64,000 nt of DNA from Nannocystis sp. RBIL2 (GCF_026626745.1 NZ_JAPNJW010000001.1:2216001-2280000); one strand, 5' to 3'. Shown: positions 1 to 9,978, counted from the stretch's first letter. The notes: generated from the letters alone by a model not told the origin. Translations and numbers: made by a program.

Positions 1-711
1 CCTGCGCACATGTCCTCTTGAACATGTTCCGAGCGCCAGGGCCCGACCAGACCCACGGCCAGCGCCGCTCCGGCGGCCCACAGCCCTGCCCGCCCGCGGC
101 CGCGCCCGACACGCTCGAGCGCCGCAGCAAGGCGGCCATGTCGGGCCAGCGGCGGGCCGGGTCGACCTGCAGCCCGCGCAGCATGATTCGCCACAGCGCT
201 GCCGGCACCCGCGCCCCCTCGGGCGGCGGCGCGATCTCGCTGGCCAGGGTCCGACTGCGCAGCTCCTCGGGAGAAGCGCCGACGAACGGCCGCTGACCGT
301 GGAGCGCCTCCCACAAGGCGACGCAGAAGCTGAACTGGTCGCTGCGGGCGTCGACCTTCGCGCCCCGGTGCTGCTCGGGGGACATATAAGGAAGTGAGCC
401 GACCAGCGCGCCGGTCACGGTCGAGCTGGCCCCGAGGACATGTCCTGAAGGCAAGGACATCCGCGGCTGCGCCGGCGAGGCCCGCGACGGCGTAGGCCAG
501 GCCGAAGTCGGCGACGCGGGCGCGGCCGTCGTCGCCGACGAGCACGTTGTCGGGCTTGAAGTCACGGTGAATGAGCCCGGCCTGATGCGCGGCCCACAAG
601 CCGCGGCCAGCCTGGGAGAACACCTCCACCTCTCGCCAGCGCCGCGGCACCTCGCCCAGCCACTGGGTCGAGGTGGTCCCGGCGACGAACTCCATGACCG
701 AGTTCTGCGCG
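1..711 (-). pseudogene. Ser/Thr protein kinase fragment, missing its N-lobe
   Basis: Reading the minus strand from about 694 toward 1 gives kinase sequence starting at MEFVAGTT, with the catalytic loop HRDFKPDN and the DFG motif, then an activation-segment region and a membrane-type segment near the left edge. It closely matches the intact kinase at 794-3091. The glycine loop and the ATP-binding lysine are absent because homology stops near 711, exactly where a 16-bp inverted repeat begins. The reading frame also appears interrupted after DFG, near 440-480, where a copy of the 14-bp-type repeat sits. The fragment runs off the left edge, so its 3' end is unseen. With no ATP-binding lobe it is unlikely to be an active kinase. 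It is probably a decayed paralogue of the neighbouring gene. Confidence 0.7.
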
Positions 712-779
712 ACCCTCGCAGACGACCCCCCAACCCCGGTTCCCGCGTTTTCTGGCTCGGAACGGTCGTCTGCGAGGGT
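712..779. repeat. Perfect 16-bp inverted repeat (hairpin)
   Basis: The arms at 712-727 (accctcgcagacgacc) and 764-779 are exact reverse complements separated by 36 nt. The repeat sits at the point where kinase homology on the minus strand ends and about 15 nt before the first in-frame ATG of the plus-strand kinase frame. It could be a bidirectional terminator, a recombination scar or part of a structured leader; no U-tract is seen. Confidence 0.6.
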
Positions 780-793
780 TTCGCTTTGCCGCC

Positions 794-3091
794 ATGAGCC
801 GCCGCAAGCCGACACCCGGGCTGGAAACGGGTGTCGGTGGAAACGCGGCGGAAACGCCGCCACCCCGGCGTGGGCCAGGAAGGGCGGCCTCGCTCGCCGT
901 CGCCGGGTCGTCGCGTAGTAGGCATGGTCTTGAGTCCTCGCGCTATGGGTGTCCAGACCGGGCCGAACATCACGACGTTGATGCTCGTGTGGGCGAACGA
1001 CCGCTCGAGTTCCAGCGCCTGTTCGCTGAGGTCCGCGGGCGGCTCCTCGGCGAGCCGGCACCAGCGCTGCGACTCGGCCGCTACCTCGTGGGCGAGCGGA
1101 TCGGAGCCGGCGGGATGGGCGTGGTCTACGCCGGCCTCGACCCGGAGCTCGGGCGCAAGGTGGCGATCAAGCTGGTCCGGCCCGACCGCGTCGGGGTCGG
1201 CAGCGCGGGCCGCGACCGCCTGCTGCGCGAGGCGCAGGCGATGGCGCAGATCTCCAGTCCACACGCAGTCACGGTCTATGAGGCAGGAACCTACGGCGAG
1301 CAGGTGTTCATTGTCATGGAGCTCGTGGCCGGGACCACGCTGACGCAGTGGCTCGGCGAGGGGCCCCGCCGCTGGCGCGAGGTGATCGAGGTGTTCATCC
1401 AGGCCGGCCGCGGGCTGCGGGCGGCCCACCAGGCCGGGCTCATCCACCGCGACTTCAAGCCGGACAACGTGCTCGTCGGCGATGATGGCCGCGCCCGGGT
1501 GGCCGACTTCGGCCTGGCCCACGCGGCGGCCGAGGCGGTCGCTTCCATGGCCCGCGGGACATTGTCGTCAGGACAGGTTCTCGGGGGCAGCTCGACCGCG
1601 ACGGGCGCGCTGGTCGGCTCGCTGCCCTACATGTCGCCCGAGCAGCACCGCGGCACCGCGGTCGACGCCCGCTCCGATCAGTTCAGCTTCTGCGTCGCGC
1701 TGTGGGAGGCGCTGCACGGCCAGCGGCCATTCGTCGGCGCGACCGCGGAGGAGCTGCGCAGCCGCGCGCTGGCCGGGACGATAGCGCCGCCGCCGGAGGG
1801 CGCGCGCGTGCCGGCGGCGCTGCGGCGGATCCTCCTGCGCGGCCTGCAGGTCGAGCCAGCCCGCCGCTGGCCCGACATGGCGGCGCTGCTGGCGGCGCTC
1901 GAGCGGGCGAGCCGGCGCCGCGGGGCCGCGCTATGGGCAGTCGGCGCGGCGCTGGCGGCCGGGCTGGTCGGATGGGCCTGGCGCGCAGAACATGTCCAAG
2001 AAGACCTGTGTGCAGGAGCAGGTTCGGAGGCGGCCAAGATCTGGGGCGAGGGTCGGCGGGCGGCGGTACGCCAGGCGTTTCTGGCCACCGGCAAGCCCGA
2101 GGCCGTCGAGGCCTGGTCGCAGGTGGCGGCCCGCCTCGACGCCTACGCCGGCGAGTGGGTCGAGGCGCGCGAGGCGGCCTGCCGGGCGGCCAACGACGCC
2201 GAAAGGACAGGTCCCAAAGAACAGGCGCACCTCGAGCTGGCCTGCCTCGACCGCAGCCTCGGCGAGCTGCGGGCGCTGGTGGTCGCGTTCACCGAGGACG
2301 CCGAGGGCGTGCTCGGCAACGCGGTCAAGGCGGCGGTCCGGCTGCGACCTCTGGCGACCTGCCGCGAGCGGCCCGAGCTGGCGCTGCAAATCGCACCGAG
2401 CGACCCGGCGGTGGCCGTGCAGGTGCAGGCGCTCGCCGGCCGCCTCGACGAGATCGCCGCGCTGCTCAAGGCTGGCGAGGTCGCGCGCGCACTGCCCCGC
2501 GCCCGCGAGGCGGCGACCCAGGCCGAGTTGCTCGGCCACGACTTCACGACCGCCGAGGCGCTGGTGCTGCTCGGCTCGTTGCAGTCGCAAGCCGGCGAGT
2601 TCGCTACCGCCGAGGCGACGCTGTTCTCGGCGGCGCTGACGGCCGAGCGCGGCAACAACCCGTCCGCACTGGTGCGGGCGCGGACCGAGCTGGTGGTGGC
2701 GATCGGCTACGGCCAGGGCCGCACTGACGAGGCGCTGCGCTGGGGCGCGCTGGCCCTCAACGCGCTCGGCCGCGACACCGGCGACCCGATCGAGGTCCGC
2801 CTGCGCACGGCCCTCGGCCTGGTCCACGCCCGCCGCGGCGACCGCGAGGCGGCGAGCTGCGAGCTCGAGCGAGCGCTGGCGTTGGCGGAGGCGACCCTCG
2901 GTCCCGATCACCTCGGCGTGGCCACGGTGGTCGGCCACTTGGCGGCTTTGCGCGCCGAGGCCGGCGAGCTGCCCGCGGCGCGCTCGCTGCTGGTGCGCGC
3001 GCTCGAGATCCGCCGCCGTACGCTCGGCGCGTCGCATCCGGACACGGCGCAGACGCAGGCCCGCCTCGACGCGCTGGCGTCGGGCCCATAA
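794..3091 (+). CDS. Ser/Thr protein kinase with membrane segment and TPR-like C-terminus
   Basis: This is a Hanks-type kinase. Counting from 794, the glycine loop GAGGMG lies near residue 103, the ATP lysine (VAIK) near 126, HRDFKPDN near 218, DFG near 238 and YMSPEQ near 282. A single hydrophobic helix at about 380-397 is followed by an extended alpha-helical region with TPR-like repeats (about 550-760), the usual plan of myxobacterial membrane kinases. The start is doubtful. A paralogous fragment at 34289-34554 begins ATG GTC TTG AGT in frame with the kinase, but here the same ATG (924) is put out of frame by one missing C near 967. Translation may begin at the in-frame GTG at 989 or at ATG 794. 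Doublets of the 14-bp palindrome lie within the coding sequence at 1560/1574, 1989/2003 and 2208/2222. Substrate unknown. Confidence 0.85.
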   Translation: MSRRKPTPGLETGVGGNAAETPPPRRGPGRAASLAVAGSSRSRHGLESSRYGCPDRAEHHDVDARVGERPLEFQRLFAEVRGRLLGEPAPALRLGRYLVGERIGAGGMGVVYAGLDPELGRKVAIKLVRPDRVGVGSAGRDRLLREAQAMAQISSPHAVTVYEAGTYGEQVFIVMELVAGTTLTQWLGEGPRRWREVIEVFIQAGRGLRAAHQAGLIHRDFKPDNVLVGDDGRARVADFGLAHAAAEAVASMARGTLSSGQVLGGSSTATGALVGSLPYMSPEQHRGTAVDARSDQFSFCVALWEALHGQRPFVGATAEELRSRALAGTIAPPPEGARVPAALRRILLRGLQVEPARRWPDMAALLAALERASRRRGAALWAVGAALAAGLVGWAWRAEHVQEDLCAGAGSEAAKIWGEGRRAAVRQAFLATGKPEAVEAWSQVAARLDAYAGEWVEAREAACRAANDAERTGPKEQAHLELACLDRSLGELRALVVAFTEDAEGVLGNAVKAAVRLRPLATCRERPELALQIAPSDPAVAVQVQALAGRLDEIAALLKAGEVARALPRAREAATQAELLGHDFTTAEALVLLGSLQSQAGEFATAEATLFSAALTAERGNNPSALVRARTELVVAIGYGQGRTDEALRWGALALNALGRDTGDPIEVRLRTALGLVHARRGDREAASCELERALALAEATLGPDHLGVATVVGHLAALRAEAGELPAARSLLVRALEIRRRTLGASHPDTAQTQARLDALASGP
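806..865 (+). other. Two further perfect hairpins upstream of the kinase
   Basis: cgacacccg at 810-818 pairs with cgggtgtcg at 828-836. gcggcg at 845-850 pairs with cgccgc at 855-860 across a GAAA tetraloop, and flanking GGTGG/CCACC at 836-840/860-864 can extend that stem. With the inverted repeat at 712-779 this makes three stable hairpins in about 150 nt. The region may be an untranslated structured leader, which would argue against translation starting at 794. Function unknown. Confidence 0.4.
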
Positions 3092-3791
3092 CAGAGCTCG
3101 ACGAGTCCCGGGCTTCGCAGGCCGAGGCCCACCACTTGGCTCCCTGCCGCATCAGCTTCCTGCCGTCGGCCGCCGGCCACGGTGCGCGCGGCCTGGTATT
3201 GCCATTTCGAGCCAGCACACATTGGCACGACTTTGGTTGCTGCCGCATCGGCTTTCTGCCGGGCGTAAAGCGCCCGGACAACTCCGCGAAACGGCGGAGG
3301 CGACGCGTTCGCCGGCTGGTGGTCGGCCTGCTGCGGACGATCCCGGCCCTGCACGACGCGGCATCGCGCGAACATCCTCTGCGACGCGTGGCGCCGGCCC
3401 AGCTTCGACTTCCACCCCGCCAGCGTCCCCGGATGGATCCCACCTTCGCCGCGTACTCCGCTCGGCTCGCAGGAGAAGGCCGCACAGGAGCAGGCTCCGA
3501 CAACTCGCCAGTACGCCGCGGATCGTCTCGGCCCAGCGGCTCGGCTCGAGCTTGTACCCGACGGCGTCGCCCGAGTCGGGCAGCAGGCGCAGTTGCTCGA
3601 CGCCATGGTTGTGAAGCTCTGGCCGTCGGTGGCGGTTGCGGCGTCCAAATCACCGCAGGAGACGAGCACAGGAGCGTCGACGGTGAGCGTCCGGCGAGGT
3701 GAAGATAAGGGCAGGCGAAGGATCGAGGTAAAGATAGGGCGCCCAGGGTACACCGGCGCCCGGCCGGAGGGGGACCGCGACTGGGGAGAAT
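3092..3791. other. Gene-poor, decayed stretch between kinase and eutBC
   Basis: No frame here looks like an intact protein. On the minus strand, around 3380-3440, a short stretch reads like a transposase-type helix-turn-helix (GIHPGTLAGWKSKL), but frames break on both sides, so a dead insertion sequence is possible. A short near-repeat, ctgccgcatc(a/g)gct(t/c)(c/t)ctgccg, occurs at about 3147 and 3241. Nothing else can be supported. Confidence 0.3.
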
Positions 3792-5945
3792 TCAGGGGTC
3801 GACGAGCGACTCGAGTCGGTTGCCCGCGGCGCGGTGCTCGAGGATCTGGCGCACCTTCTCGACGAGAACGGCGCCGGCCTCGAGCGGCGGCAGCCCGCCC
3901 TCGTGGATGTTCGAGATCACTGTGTATTCGTGGCGCGGGCCGGGCTCTCCGTCTTCGCGGCGATAGAGCAGGTATGCGGATAGACTGCACGAGGCGAGCG
4001 CGTCGCCGCCGGGGCGCTCGCCGATGAGGTGAATCACCACCCGGGCGCCGAGCCGCTCGGCGACCGGCTCGGCGAGCTTCACCCGACCATAACGTGCGAG
4101 CAGGGGCACGCCGACCGGCATCGCGCAGGCGGCGAGGCCATCGATTAAAATCGGCAGCAGCGCGGGCAGGTTATGGTGCACGGCCTCGGCGCTGAGCCCG
4201 TCCGAGATCAGGATCTGCACCGTGGCCGGCTCGGTTTCTAGCGCGGCCAGGCTGGCGGCGGACAGGCGTGCGCCGAGCGAAGGATCGCCGAGGTGGGCGT
4301 CTTTACTCGATGCGGCGGTGTGCAATGACCGTAGCGGCGTGATCGCCTGGAGTTGGTCCTCGCCGAGCTCGCAGGCGACGGCCTCCCGCGCCGCGGCCTG
4401 ATGCAGCCGCACGACGCGGCTCACCTCGTCGGCGGGCCGGGGCCCGGCGGTGGCGAAGCCATGGACCGCAGGCGTGGCTTTGATCAGCTCCGCGAGCTCG
4501 GCGTCGGAGTCGCAGAAGCGCCGCACATCGCCCCAGCGCGGGCCACGAACGATCGCGCCGTGCTCGTCGCGTGCGAAGATGTGCATCGCCAGCGCCCATG
4601 CGAGCAGCTCGGCGCCGGGCAGCTTGCCGTGGATCTCGCGCAGGGTCTGATCGTCGTGGCCGCTGGTGTCGAAGTAGGCGAGCATTCGGTCGGTGCCGAG
4701 ACAGACGTCCATGTAATAGTTGGCGCCGGCCGCGGTGAGCAGCTGGGTGGCGATCTGCTGGCCCTCGATCGAAATCTTCGAGTGCAGGGTATAACAGGGC
4801 GCCATGCCCATCGGCAGGCCGAGCAGCTTGCCCATGAAGTGGTCCTGGAGGTTGGAGACGATCATCTCGAAGTTATCGAGGTGGGTCTCCGGGCCGATGA
4901 AGCCGGTGACGTTGTTGACCATGAAGGGGTCCCAGCGCCGGCAGAGGCCGTAGCAGAGGGCCTCGGTGGTGGTCATGTCGATGCCCTCGTGCTTGCCGTA
5001 CGTGAGCTCGCTGCCCTGACCGGTCTCGAAGTACATGAATTGCTCGGCCTCGCCCTTCAGAGCGCCCCTCTCGGCCATCGTGCGATAGGCCCGATCGAGC
5101 AGGTCGACGCTGACGTCGAATTCGTCGCGCAGGGTCGTCTCGGTGCCGGCGAGGCTCTGGAAAAGGACCTCCACCGGGGCGCCGCGCTCGAGGCAGGCGA
5201 GCTGGGTCTTGACGTGGGCGAGCACGCAGATCTGCGTGGGTGCGCCGGTCTTGCGGCGCAGCCGGTCGAGGTGGTGGAGCAATGCGCTGACGTTCTCGAC
5301 GGTGTCGATGGCCGGGTTGATGCCCAGCAATGCATCACCGGCGCCGATGGAGAGGCCCCAGTATACGAGTAGCGTGACGCCCCGCAGGTCGTCGGTCGGG
5401 TGATTGGGCTGGAGGCGCGACGAGAGAGTGCCGGGCGCGCCGAGGCGGGTGCGGGCTCTGGTCGGGCAGGAGATGCGACTGGCGAGCAATACCAGCTCGT
5501 GCACGTCGCACAGCTTGCAGAGGGCGGCCGCCATCACCCCCGTGAGGCCGGCGCCGATGCGCAGGAGCTCGCGGCCGTTGGCGCGCAGCAGGCGATTCTT
5601 CAGCTCGCCCAGGGTGAGGTCGGCGATCTCGGCGAACACCTCGAGGTCGATGTCGTAGTTGACGCGCATCACCTCGTCGATCTGCCCCGCCGCGGTGGTC
5701 AGGGGTCGATCGAAAAGGTGCTGGAGGGTGAGCGAGGCGAGCGTGCAGCGGGCCGCCTCACGCTCGCGCTCGGTCGCGGCGGCGAGGCCCGCGTGACGCT
5801 CGCCAGCCTTGCTGTGGTCGGCGGCGCCGAGCAGGCGCTTGAGACCCCGGAATGCGACCTGCTCGCCAAATACGTCGATGGTATAAAGTTCGTCCGGCCG
5901 GGGCGCGGGCGCCGGGATCTCGGACAGGGGTCTCAGGTCCTTCAT
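3792..5945 (-). CDS. eutBC: Ethanolamine ammonia-lyase, large and small subunits fused (EutBC)
   Basis: The enzyme uses adenosylcobalamin to convert ethanolamine to acetaldehyde and ammonia. Residues 1 to about 460 match EutB: RLQPN near 190, the conserved ETGQGS near 305 and the DHFMGK block near 370 are all present. Residues about 530-717 match EutC: SKDAHL, the ISDGL motif near 580, GERPGGD near 650 and SNIHEGGLPP near 680. In the well-known enzyme these are separate proteins of about 450 and 270-300 residues. Here they are one 717-residue chain joined by a linker of about 70 residues, with no stop or frame break between them. The ATG overlaps the eutA stop by 4 bp, so the two are co-transcribed and translationally coupled. 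No carboxysome shell or aldehyde dehydrogenase genes are nearby. Confidence 0.93.
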   Translation of the reverse strand: MKDLRPLSEIPAPAPRPDELYTIDVFGEQVAFRGLKRLLGAADHSKAGERHAGLAAATEREREAARCTLASLTLQHLFDRPLTTAAGQIDEVMRVNYDIDLEVFAEIADLTLGELKNRLLRANGRELLRIGAGLTGVMAAALCKLCDVHELVLLASRISCPTRARTRLGAPGTLSSRLQPNHPTDDLRGVTLLVYWGLSIGAGDALLGINPAIDTVENVSALLHHLDRLRRKTGAPTQICVLAHVKTQLACLERGAPVEVLFQSLAGTETTLRDEFDVSVDLLDRAYRTMAERGALKGEAEQFMYFETGQGSELTYGKHEGIDMTTTEALCYGLCRRWDPFMVNNVTGFIGPETHLDNFEMIVSNLQDHFMGKLLGLPMGMAPCYTLHSKISIEGQQIATQLLTAAGANYYMDVCLGTDRMLAYFDTSGHDDQTLREIHGKLPGAELLAWALAMHIFARDEHGAIVRGPRWGDVRRFCDSDAELAELIKATPAVHGFATAGPRPADEVSRVVRLHQAAAREAVACELGEDQLQAITPLRSLHTAASSKDAHLGDPSLGARLSAASLAALETEPATVQILISDGLSAEAVHHNLPALLPILIDGLAACAMPVGVPLLARYGRVKLAEPVAERLGARVVIHLIGERPGGDALASCSLSAYLLYRREDGEPGPRHEYTVISNIHEGGLPPLEAGAVLVEKVRQILEHRAAGNRLESLVDP

Positions 5946-7384
5946 GATGCCTCCTCTGCCTGGCCCATCCCGTGGAACGAGACTGGCACGACCTGCTCGA
6001 CCATGCGGCCGATCTGTACGAAGCGGGCGGTTTTTGGGGCGAGCTCGTCGAGCACGATCAAGGTGACGGGCAGGCGCCCCCAGCCGGTGATGTAGGCGCC
6101 GAGCGCCTTGCCCACATTGTCGGGTACGAGCAATACCAGCGGGAGCGAGGCCGGAAAATCGAGGTCTTGCAGAGCCTGGCCGATGCGGCCGCCGAGCGCC
6201 TTCACGGCCCCGGGTGCGCGTCCAGCGAGCGAGACGGTGAGGCAGCCTCCGCGCGCGCTGCGACGCACGAGCGCGAGGGCGGCGTGGATCTGCTCGTCGG
6301 TGGATGTGGCGGAGATTCGGCCGAAGATAGCCAGGTCGGAGAGGGGGAGCAGCTCGGGTTGCGGCAAATAGAGCGTCGAGCCGGACAGGCGCGTCAGGCT
6401 TCGCAACAGGCCATACGAGGTCGCGCGGCCTCCGCCCTCGGGCACGAGCAGGCGCGCGGAGAGCACGGGCGAGGCCAGGATCCTCGCGGCCAGGTCGATG
6501 CCCAGGTCGCCGAACGTGGTGGTCGCCGGTGAGGCATGACCCTGGAGGCGTTGATATACCAGCTCGCCCACGCCCCCTGAGAGGCTCAGCCAGGGCGGCG
6601 CCAGATCCGGGGCCGGAGCCGGGGCCAGATGAAAGGGTATATCGACGTGAGACCGGCCGAGCTCGCTTTGAAACGGGGCCTCACGCCCGGTGACGGCGGC
6701 CTCCAGGAGCTCGATATAAAACGCGAGCACCGCCGCGACCTGCTCCGGGGCGAGCCTATCACCCGGGCGCGCGGAGATCCCGAGCCCGGCGAGCAGGCGG
6801 AGCGCGTGCCCGGATAGCGCCGTGATGCGATAGCTGCCGGGCTCCACCTCGATGTGCCGCGCGCCGACGAAGAGACAGCCGACCTGCAGCACCTCGCCGT
6901 CGACGCCCAGGGCGAGGTTGCTCGTGCCGCCGCCGATGTCGAGGTTCAATAACGGCACGCCGGGACGGGCGCGCGAGAGGGCGGCGGCGCTGCCCATGAA
7001 CGCCAAGAATGCCTCGAGGCCGGGGTCGTCGGCGGTGGCGATCACGGCGCCGCCGATGCGGGCGCGGATCAGCGCGGCGAGATCGGCGGCGTTGCTCCGA
7101 CGCGCGCACAGGCCCGTGATGATCGCGCCGCCGCCGGCGATGTCTTCGGGGCGAGCCGAGGCGGCCGCGAGCCAGCCGTCGAGCAGCGTCCGGATGCGCG
7201 CGTCGTCGATACGATCGCCGATGAACGGGGTAAAGACGATGTCCGAACGATAGGGAGCGCCGAGCTCTTGGATCTCCGGGCGGCCGCTGAGCGGATCGCT
7301 GCGGTAGCGGGCCTCGACGATGAGGGCCTTCGAGGTGGTGGTGCCGAAATCGAGGCCGATGAGCTTGACGGGGGGCGTGACCAA
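5942..7384 (-). CDS. eutA: Ethanolamine ammonia-lyase reactivase EutA
   Basis: EutA is an ASKHA-fold ATPase that exchanges damaged cobalamin out of ethanolamine ammonia-lyase. The 480-residue product has the first phosphate loop GLDFGTTTSKA at about residue 9, the second phosphate motif LNLDIGGGTSN near 147 and the LSGGVGE block near 268. Its length matches the family. It is the first gene of a two-gene minus-strand operon and overlaps eutBC by 4 bp. The pairing of reactivase and enzyme without the rest of a eut operon suggests use of ethanolamine as a nitrogen or carbon source, perhaps from lysed prey membranes (inference). I saw no cobalamin riboswitch upstream. Confidence 0.93.
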   Translation of the reverse strand: MVTPPVKLIGLDFGTTTSKALIVEARYRSDPLSGRPEIQELGAPYRSDIVFTPFIGDRIDDARIRTLLDGWLAAASARPEDIAGGGAIITGLCARRSNAADLAALIRARIGGAVIATADDPGLEAFLAFMGSAAALSRARPGVPLLNLDIGGGTSNLALGVDGEVLQVGCLFVGARHIEVEPGSYRITALSGHALRLLAGLGISARPGDRLAPEQVAAVLAFYIELLEAAVTGREAPFQSELGRSHVDIPFHLAPAPAPDLAPPWLSLSGGVGELVYQRLQGHASPATTTFGDLGIDLAARILASPVLSARLLVPEGGGRATSYGLLRSLTRLSGSTLYLPQPELLPLSDLAIFGRISATSTDEQIHAALALVRRSARGGCLTVSLAGRAPGAVKALGGRIGQALQDLDFPASLPLVLLVPDNVGKALGAYITGWGRLPVTLIVLDELAPKTARFVQIGRMVEQVVPVSFHGMGQAEEAS

Positions 7385-7469
7385 TATCGTCGCACGACTT
7401 CACCGGCGCGCCCACCGGTGCGGGCGGGGACATCGCCGGGAGCGCCGTGATGGACCGTCTTGAGGGGTC

Positions 7470-7680
7470 CCAGGGCAGCGGCTCGACGCGTAGCTCGAAC
7501 GGGTAGGTGTCGGGGGTCCGGGTCTCCGGGTCGTAGCCGGCCGCGGTCATCGGCCGCGCGGTGACGACGATGGTGTCGCCGAGCTCGAGCGCGGCCTGGC
7601 CCCCGGCGAGGATGAGCGGGGCGCCGTCCTCGTCGGCCTGCAGGCCATCGACGGTCTGCACGACCTCGCCTCGGTGGCCC
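7470..7680 (-). pseudogene. Possible truncated protein-coding fragment upstream of eutA
   Basis: One minus-strand frame (about 7680 down to 7470) reads like natural protein, with stretches such as DGAPLILAGGQAALELGD, and then runs out of phase into eutA without its own stop. It abuts the transposase remnant, so it may be the broken end of a gene interrupted by a mobile element. I do not recognise the family. Low confidence. Confidence 0.2.
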
Positions 7681-7719
7681 CGCTGCACGCCGGCGTGGTC
7701 GCGCGAAGAATGCGGCGCC

Positions 7720-8055
7720 GATGTGCCCGACACACCGGCCCCCGAGCAGCAGCTCGCGCTTGGGTTCGCCGGCGCGGGCTTCACGAGCGTGAAGTCGGAC
7801 GACGTTCCGGAGACTCCGTCCTGGCCGCGTCGCATCGGTTGGGCCAAGCTTCTCGCCCGCGTGTTTGGGATTGACATCACCATCTACCGAGAGTGTGGCG
7901 GGCGGGTGCGCGTGTTCGAAGTCGCCATTGGCCCCGACGCGGTCACCCGCGCCCTCCGTGGGGCCCGCGCTCCGCCTCGCCCGCCGCCTCCCGGACAGGT
8001 CCTCGACCCTCCCGTACCCAGCCGCCCGGCCGAATCCCCGCTTCGAACTTCTTAG
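7720..8055 (+). pseudogene. Remnant of an IS91-type transposase (C-terminal end)
   Basis: The frame ending at the stop at 8053-8055 contains RRIGWAKLLARVFGIDIT followed by a degenerate C-x-x-C-G-G-R-(M/V) motif and a block like the conserved transposase tail (..VAIGPDAVTRALR). In intact IS91-family transposases this region reads roughly WAxLLxRVFxxDxxxCPxCGGRM. Here the first cysteine of the zinc-ribbon-like motif is gone and no N-terminal nuclease domain is seen upstream. It is a dead remnant in the degraded strip between the eut genes and the damaged oxidase. Confidence 0.6.
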
Positions 8056-8154
8056 GCGCGCTCTCGCCGTCGCCAGATTTCTCCACCAGCGGGCCCTCGC
8101 GGCCGACCTTCCCATCACCATCTCCGACTTCTTTCACGGTTGGAGTAGACCAGC

Positions 8155-9437
8155 ATGTTCACCCACAGAAATCTCACCGGCCGCGTCGTCTACCCCGGCG
8201 ACCCCGACTACGCCGCCGCGCGGCGCGACTACAACCTGCGCATCGGCGTCCGCCCCAGCGCCATCGTATTCGCTCAGCAGCCTCTCGACGTGCAGAGCGC
8301 CGTCGCGTGGGCGCGAGCGAACGGCGTCCCCCCCGCCATGCGCAGCGGCAGGCACAGCTACGAGGGCTTCTCGCTGGTCGAGAACGGCATCGTCATCGAT
8401 GTCAGCAGCCTCGACAGCGTCGAGTACGACGACGCCACCGGGCTGGCGAAGATCGGCGCCGGTGCCCAGCTGCTCCCCATCTACGAGGCCCTCGCTCACC
8501 GCAACGTCACCATCCCCGGCGGTTCCTGCCCGACCGTCGGCATCGCCGGTCTGACCCTCGGCGGAGGCTTCGGCCTGCTCGGGCGCTCCCGCGGTTTGAC
8601 CTGCGACAGCCTGGTCGAGGTGGAGATGGTCGACGCGAAGGGCGGCATCGTGCTCGCCAGCGAGACCCGGAACTCCGAGCTGTTCTGGGCGCTGCGCGGC
8701 GGCGGCGGCGGGAACTTCGGAGTCGTCACCTCGTTCACGTTCCGGGCCGCACCCATCGGACCCGTCGCCATTTATCGGATCCAGTGGCCATGGGAGCAGA
8801 TTCAGGCGGTGACCGCGGCGTGGCAAGCCTGGGCGCCGGGCACCGACAGACGCCTGGTCAGCATCCTACAGAATTACGTCGAGCAGAAGGGGATGATCGC
8901 GTCGCTCGGGCAATACGTCGGCGACAAGGGCGCCCTCCTGTCGATCCTCGAACCGCTGCTCGCCGTCGGTACGCCGCAATTGATGCTCGAAGAGCTCCCC
9001 TACATCGAAGCTGTCCGCCGGTTCGGCGGCGTGAAGCCCGACCGGAATATGTGGCGAGTGCACATCCATCAGGCCGGTCAGCCGTTCAAGAACACCTCGG
9101 GGTACATCCTCAAACCGATCCCGGCCGAAGGCCTGTCGATGATGACCCACTGGCTCACGACTTCACCCGTCACGGACGTCACGCGATGGCCTCGCTGCAG
9201 TACCAGGTCTACTGGACCACCCCCAGCCAGGCCCAAACCTCCATGGCCTGGGTCGAGGGCTTTCGCCGGGCCATGCTGCCGTGGCAGACGGGAGGCGCCT
9301 ACCTCAATTACTGCGACACCGACATCGAGGACTGGCCGCAGGCGTACTACGGCGAGAACTTCCCTCGCCTGGTCAAAGTCAAGCGCCAGTGGGACCCGGA
9401 GAACTTGTTCCACTTCGCGCAGAGCATCCCGGTGTAA
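8155..9437 (+). pseudogene. FAD-linked oxidase of the berberine-bridge family, frameshifted and internally deleted
   Basis: The first about 340 codons from ATG 8155 encode a PCMH-type FAD-binding fold. His in RSGRHSYEG (near residue 64) and Cys in GGSCPTVG (near residue 124) are the two residues that hold FAD covalently in berberine-bridge-like enzymes, so the flavin would be bicovalent. The C-terminal BBE block (YLNYCDTDIEDW ... YYGENFPRLVKVKRQWDPENLF) is present but in another frame, ending at 9437. The switch lies at about 9150-9190. The segment usually found between the two parts is also too short, suggesting a small deletion plus a frame change. It is therefore probably a pseudogene unless the assembly is wrong. 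A likely SD (ttggag) precedes the ATG. It could once have belonged to the downstream operon, but 1.5 kb separates them. Confidence 0.75.
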
Positions 9438-9727
9438 GCGCCCATGGCGACCTCGACGTTGATCCCACGCTGGCCGCCTGCGTGCAGCGTTCGCTCGTCG
9501 GCCTGCACCTCGCTCCCGCGACCGAATTCGGGGCTCCGCCCGCGGCACGTAGGTGGCCCGGGACGGCCCTGCGACCCGCCTGGACGTGTCCCCGCCCCTC
9601 CGCCCAGCGTGACGACTGCAGGGGATCGCCAGCCGGGACGATTACCCGAAATCGTCCGGGTTTAGGGGCAGATTTGTGGCAACCAGAGGCACCCAGAGGC
9701 AAACCGTGGCAAGTCGCCCTCCCCGCC

Positions 9728-9777
9728 AAAGCCCCTCCGGGTGGAGATCCGCGGCATTTGGGTAGCGGAGGGGCTTT
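9728..9777. terminator. 12-bp inverted repeat, possible terminator
   Basis: aaagcccctccg at 9728-9739 is perfectly complementary to cggaggggcttt at 9766-9777, with a 26-nt loop. It lies about 290 bp after the damaged oxidase and, in the opposite sense, about 200 bp after the small cystine-knot gene. The A/T ends of the arms resemble a bidirectional terminator, but no longer T-run follows. The rest of 9438-9978 shows no gene I can support. Confidence 0.45.
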
Positions 9778-9978
9778 CGGCGAGGATGGGTCAGAACTTG
9801 TTCCACCGGTCGCAGCCGACTTTGCCGCTGTGCTTGGCCCGCAGCGGCGTCGCATCCCCCGCCGACAGATCGAAGCCCAGCATTAGCCCGGAGATCACCG
9901 CCAAGAAATTCCTACTTTCGACATTCCTGCGGGACTGCCCCTATCACGATGGCCGAAATACGCAGTTCATCCAGGCAC

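Noticed and set aside
439..461. CATG 439 and CATC 458 as another palindrome doublet
   Set aside because: The spacing is 19 bp rather than 14, although sequence character is similar; kept out of the count.
7385..7720. Cobalamin riboswitch before eutA
   Set aside because: I looked for the B12-box and a long structured leader and saw neither.
9791..9898. 35-residue minus-strand open frame ending in RWNKF
   Set aside because: Only a GTG start, no SD and no recognisable family; too short to support.
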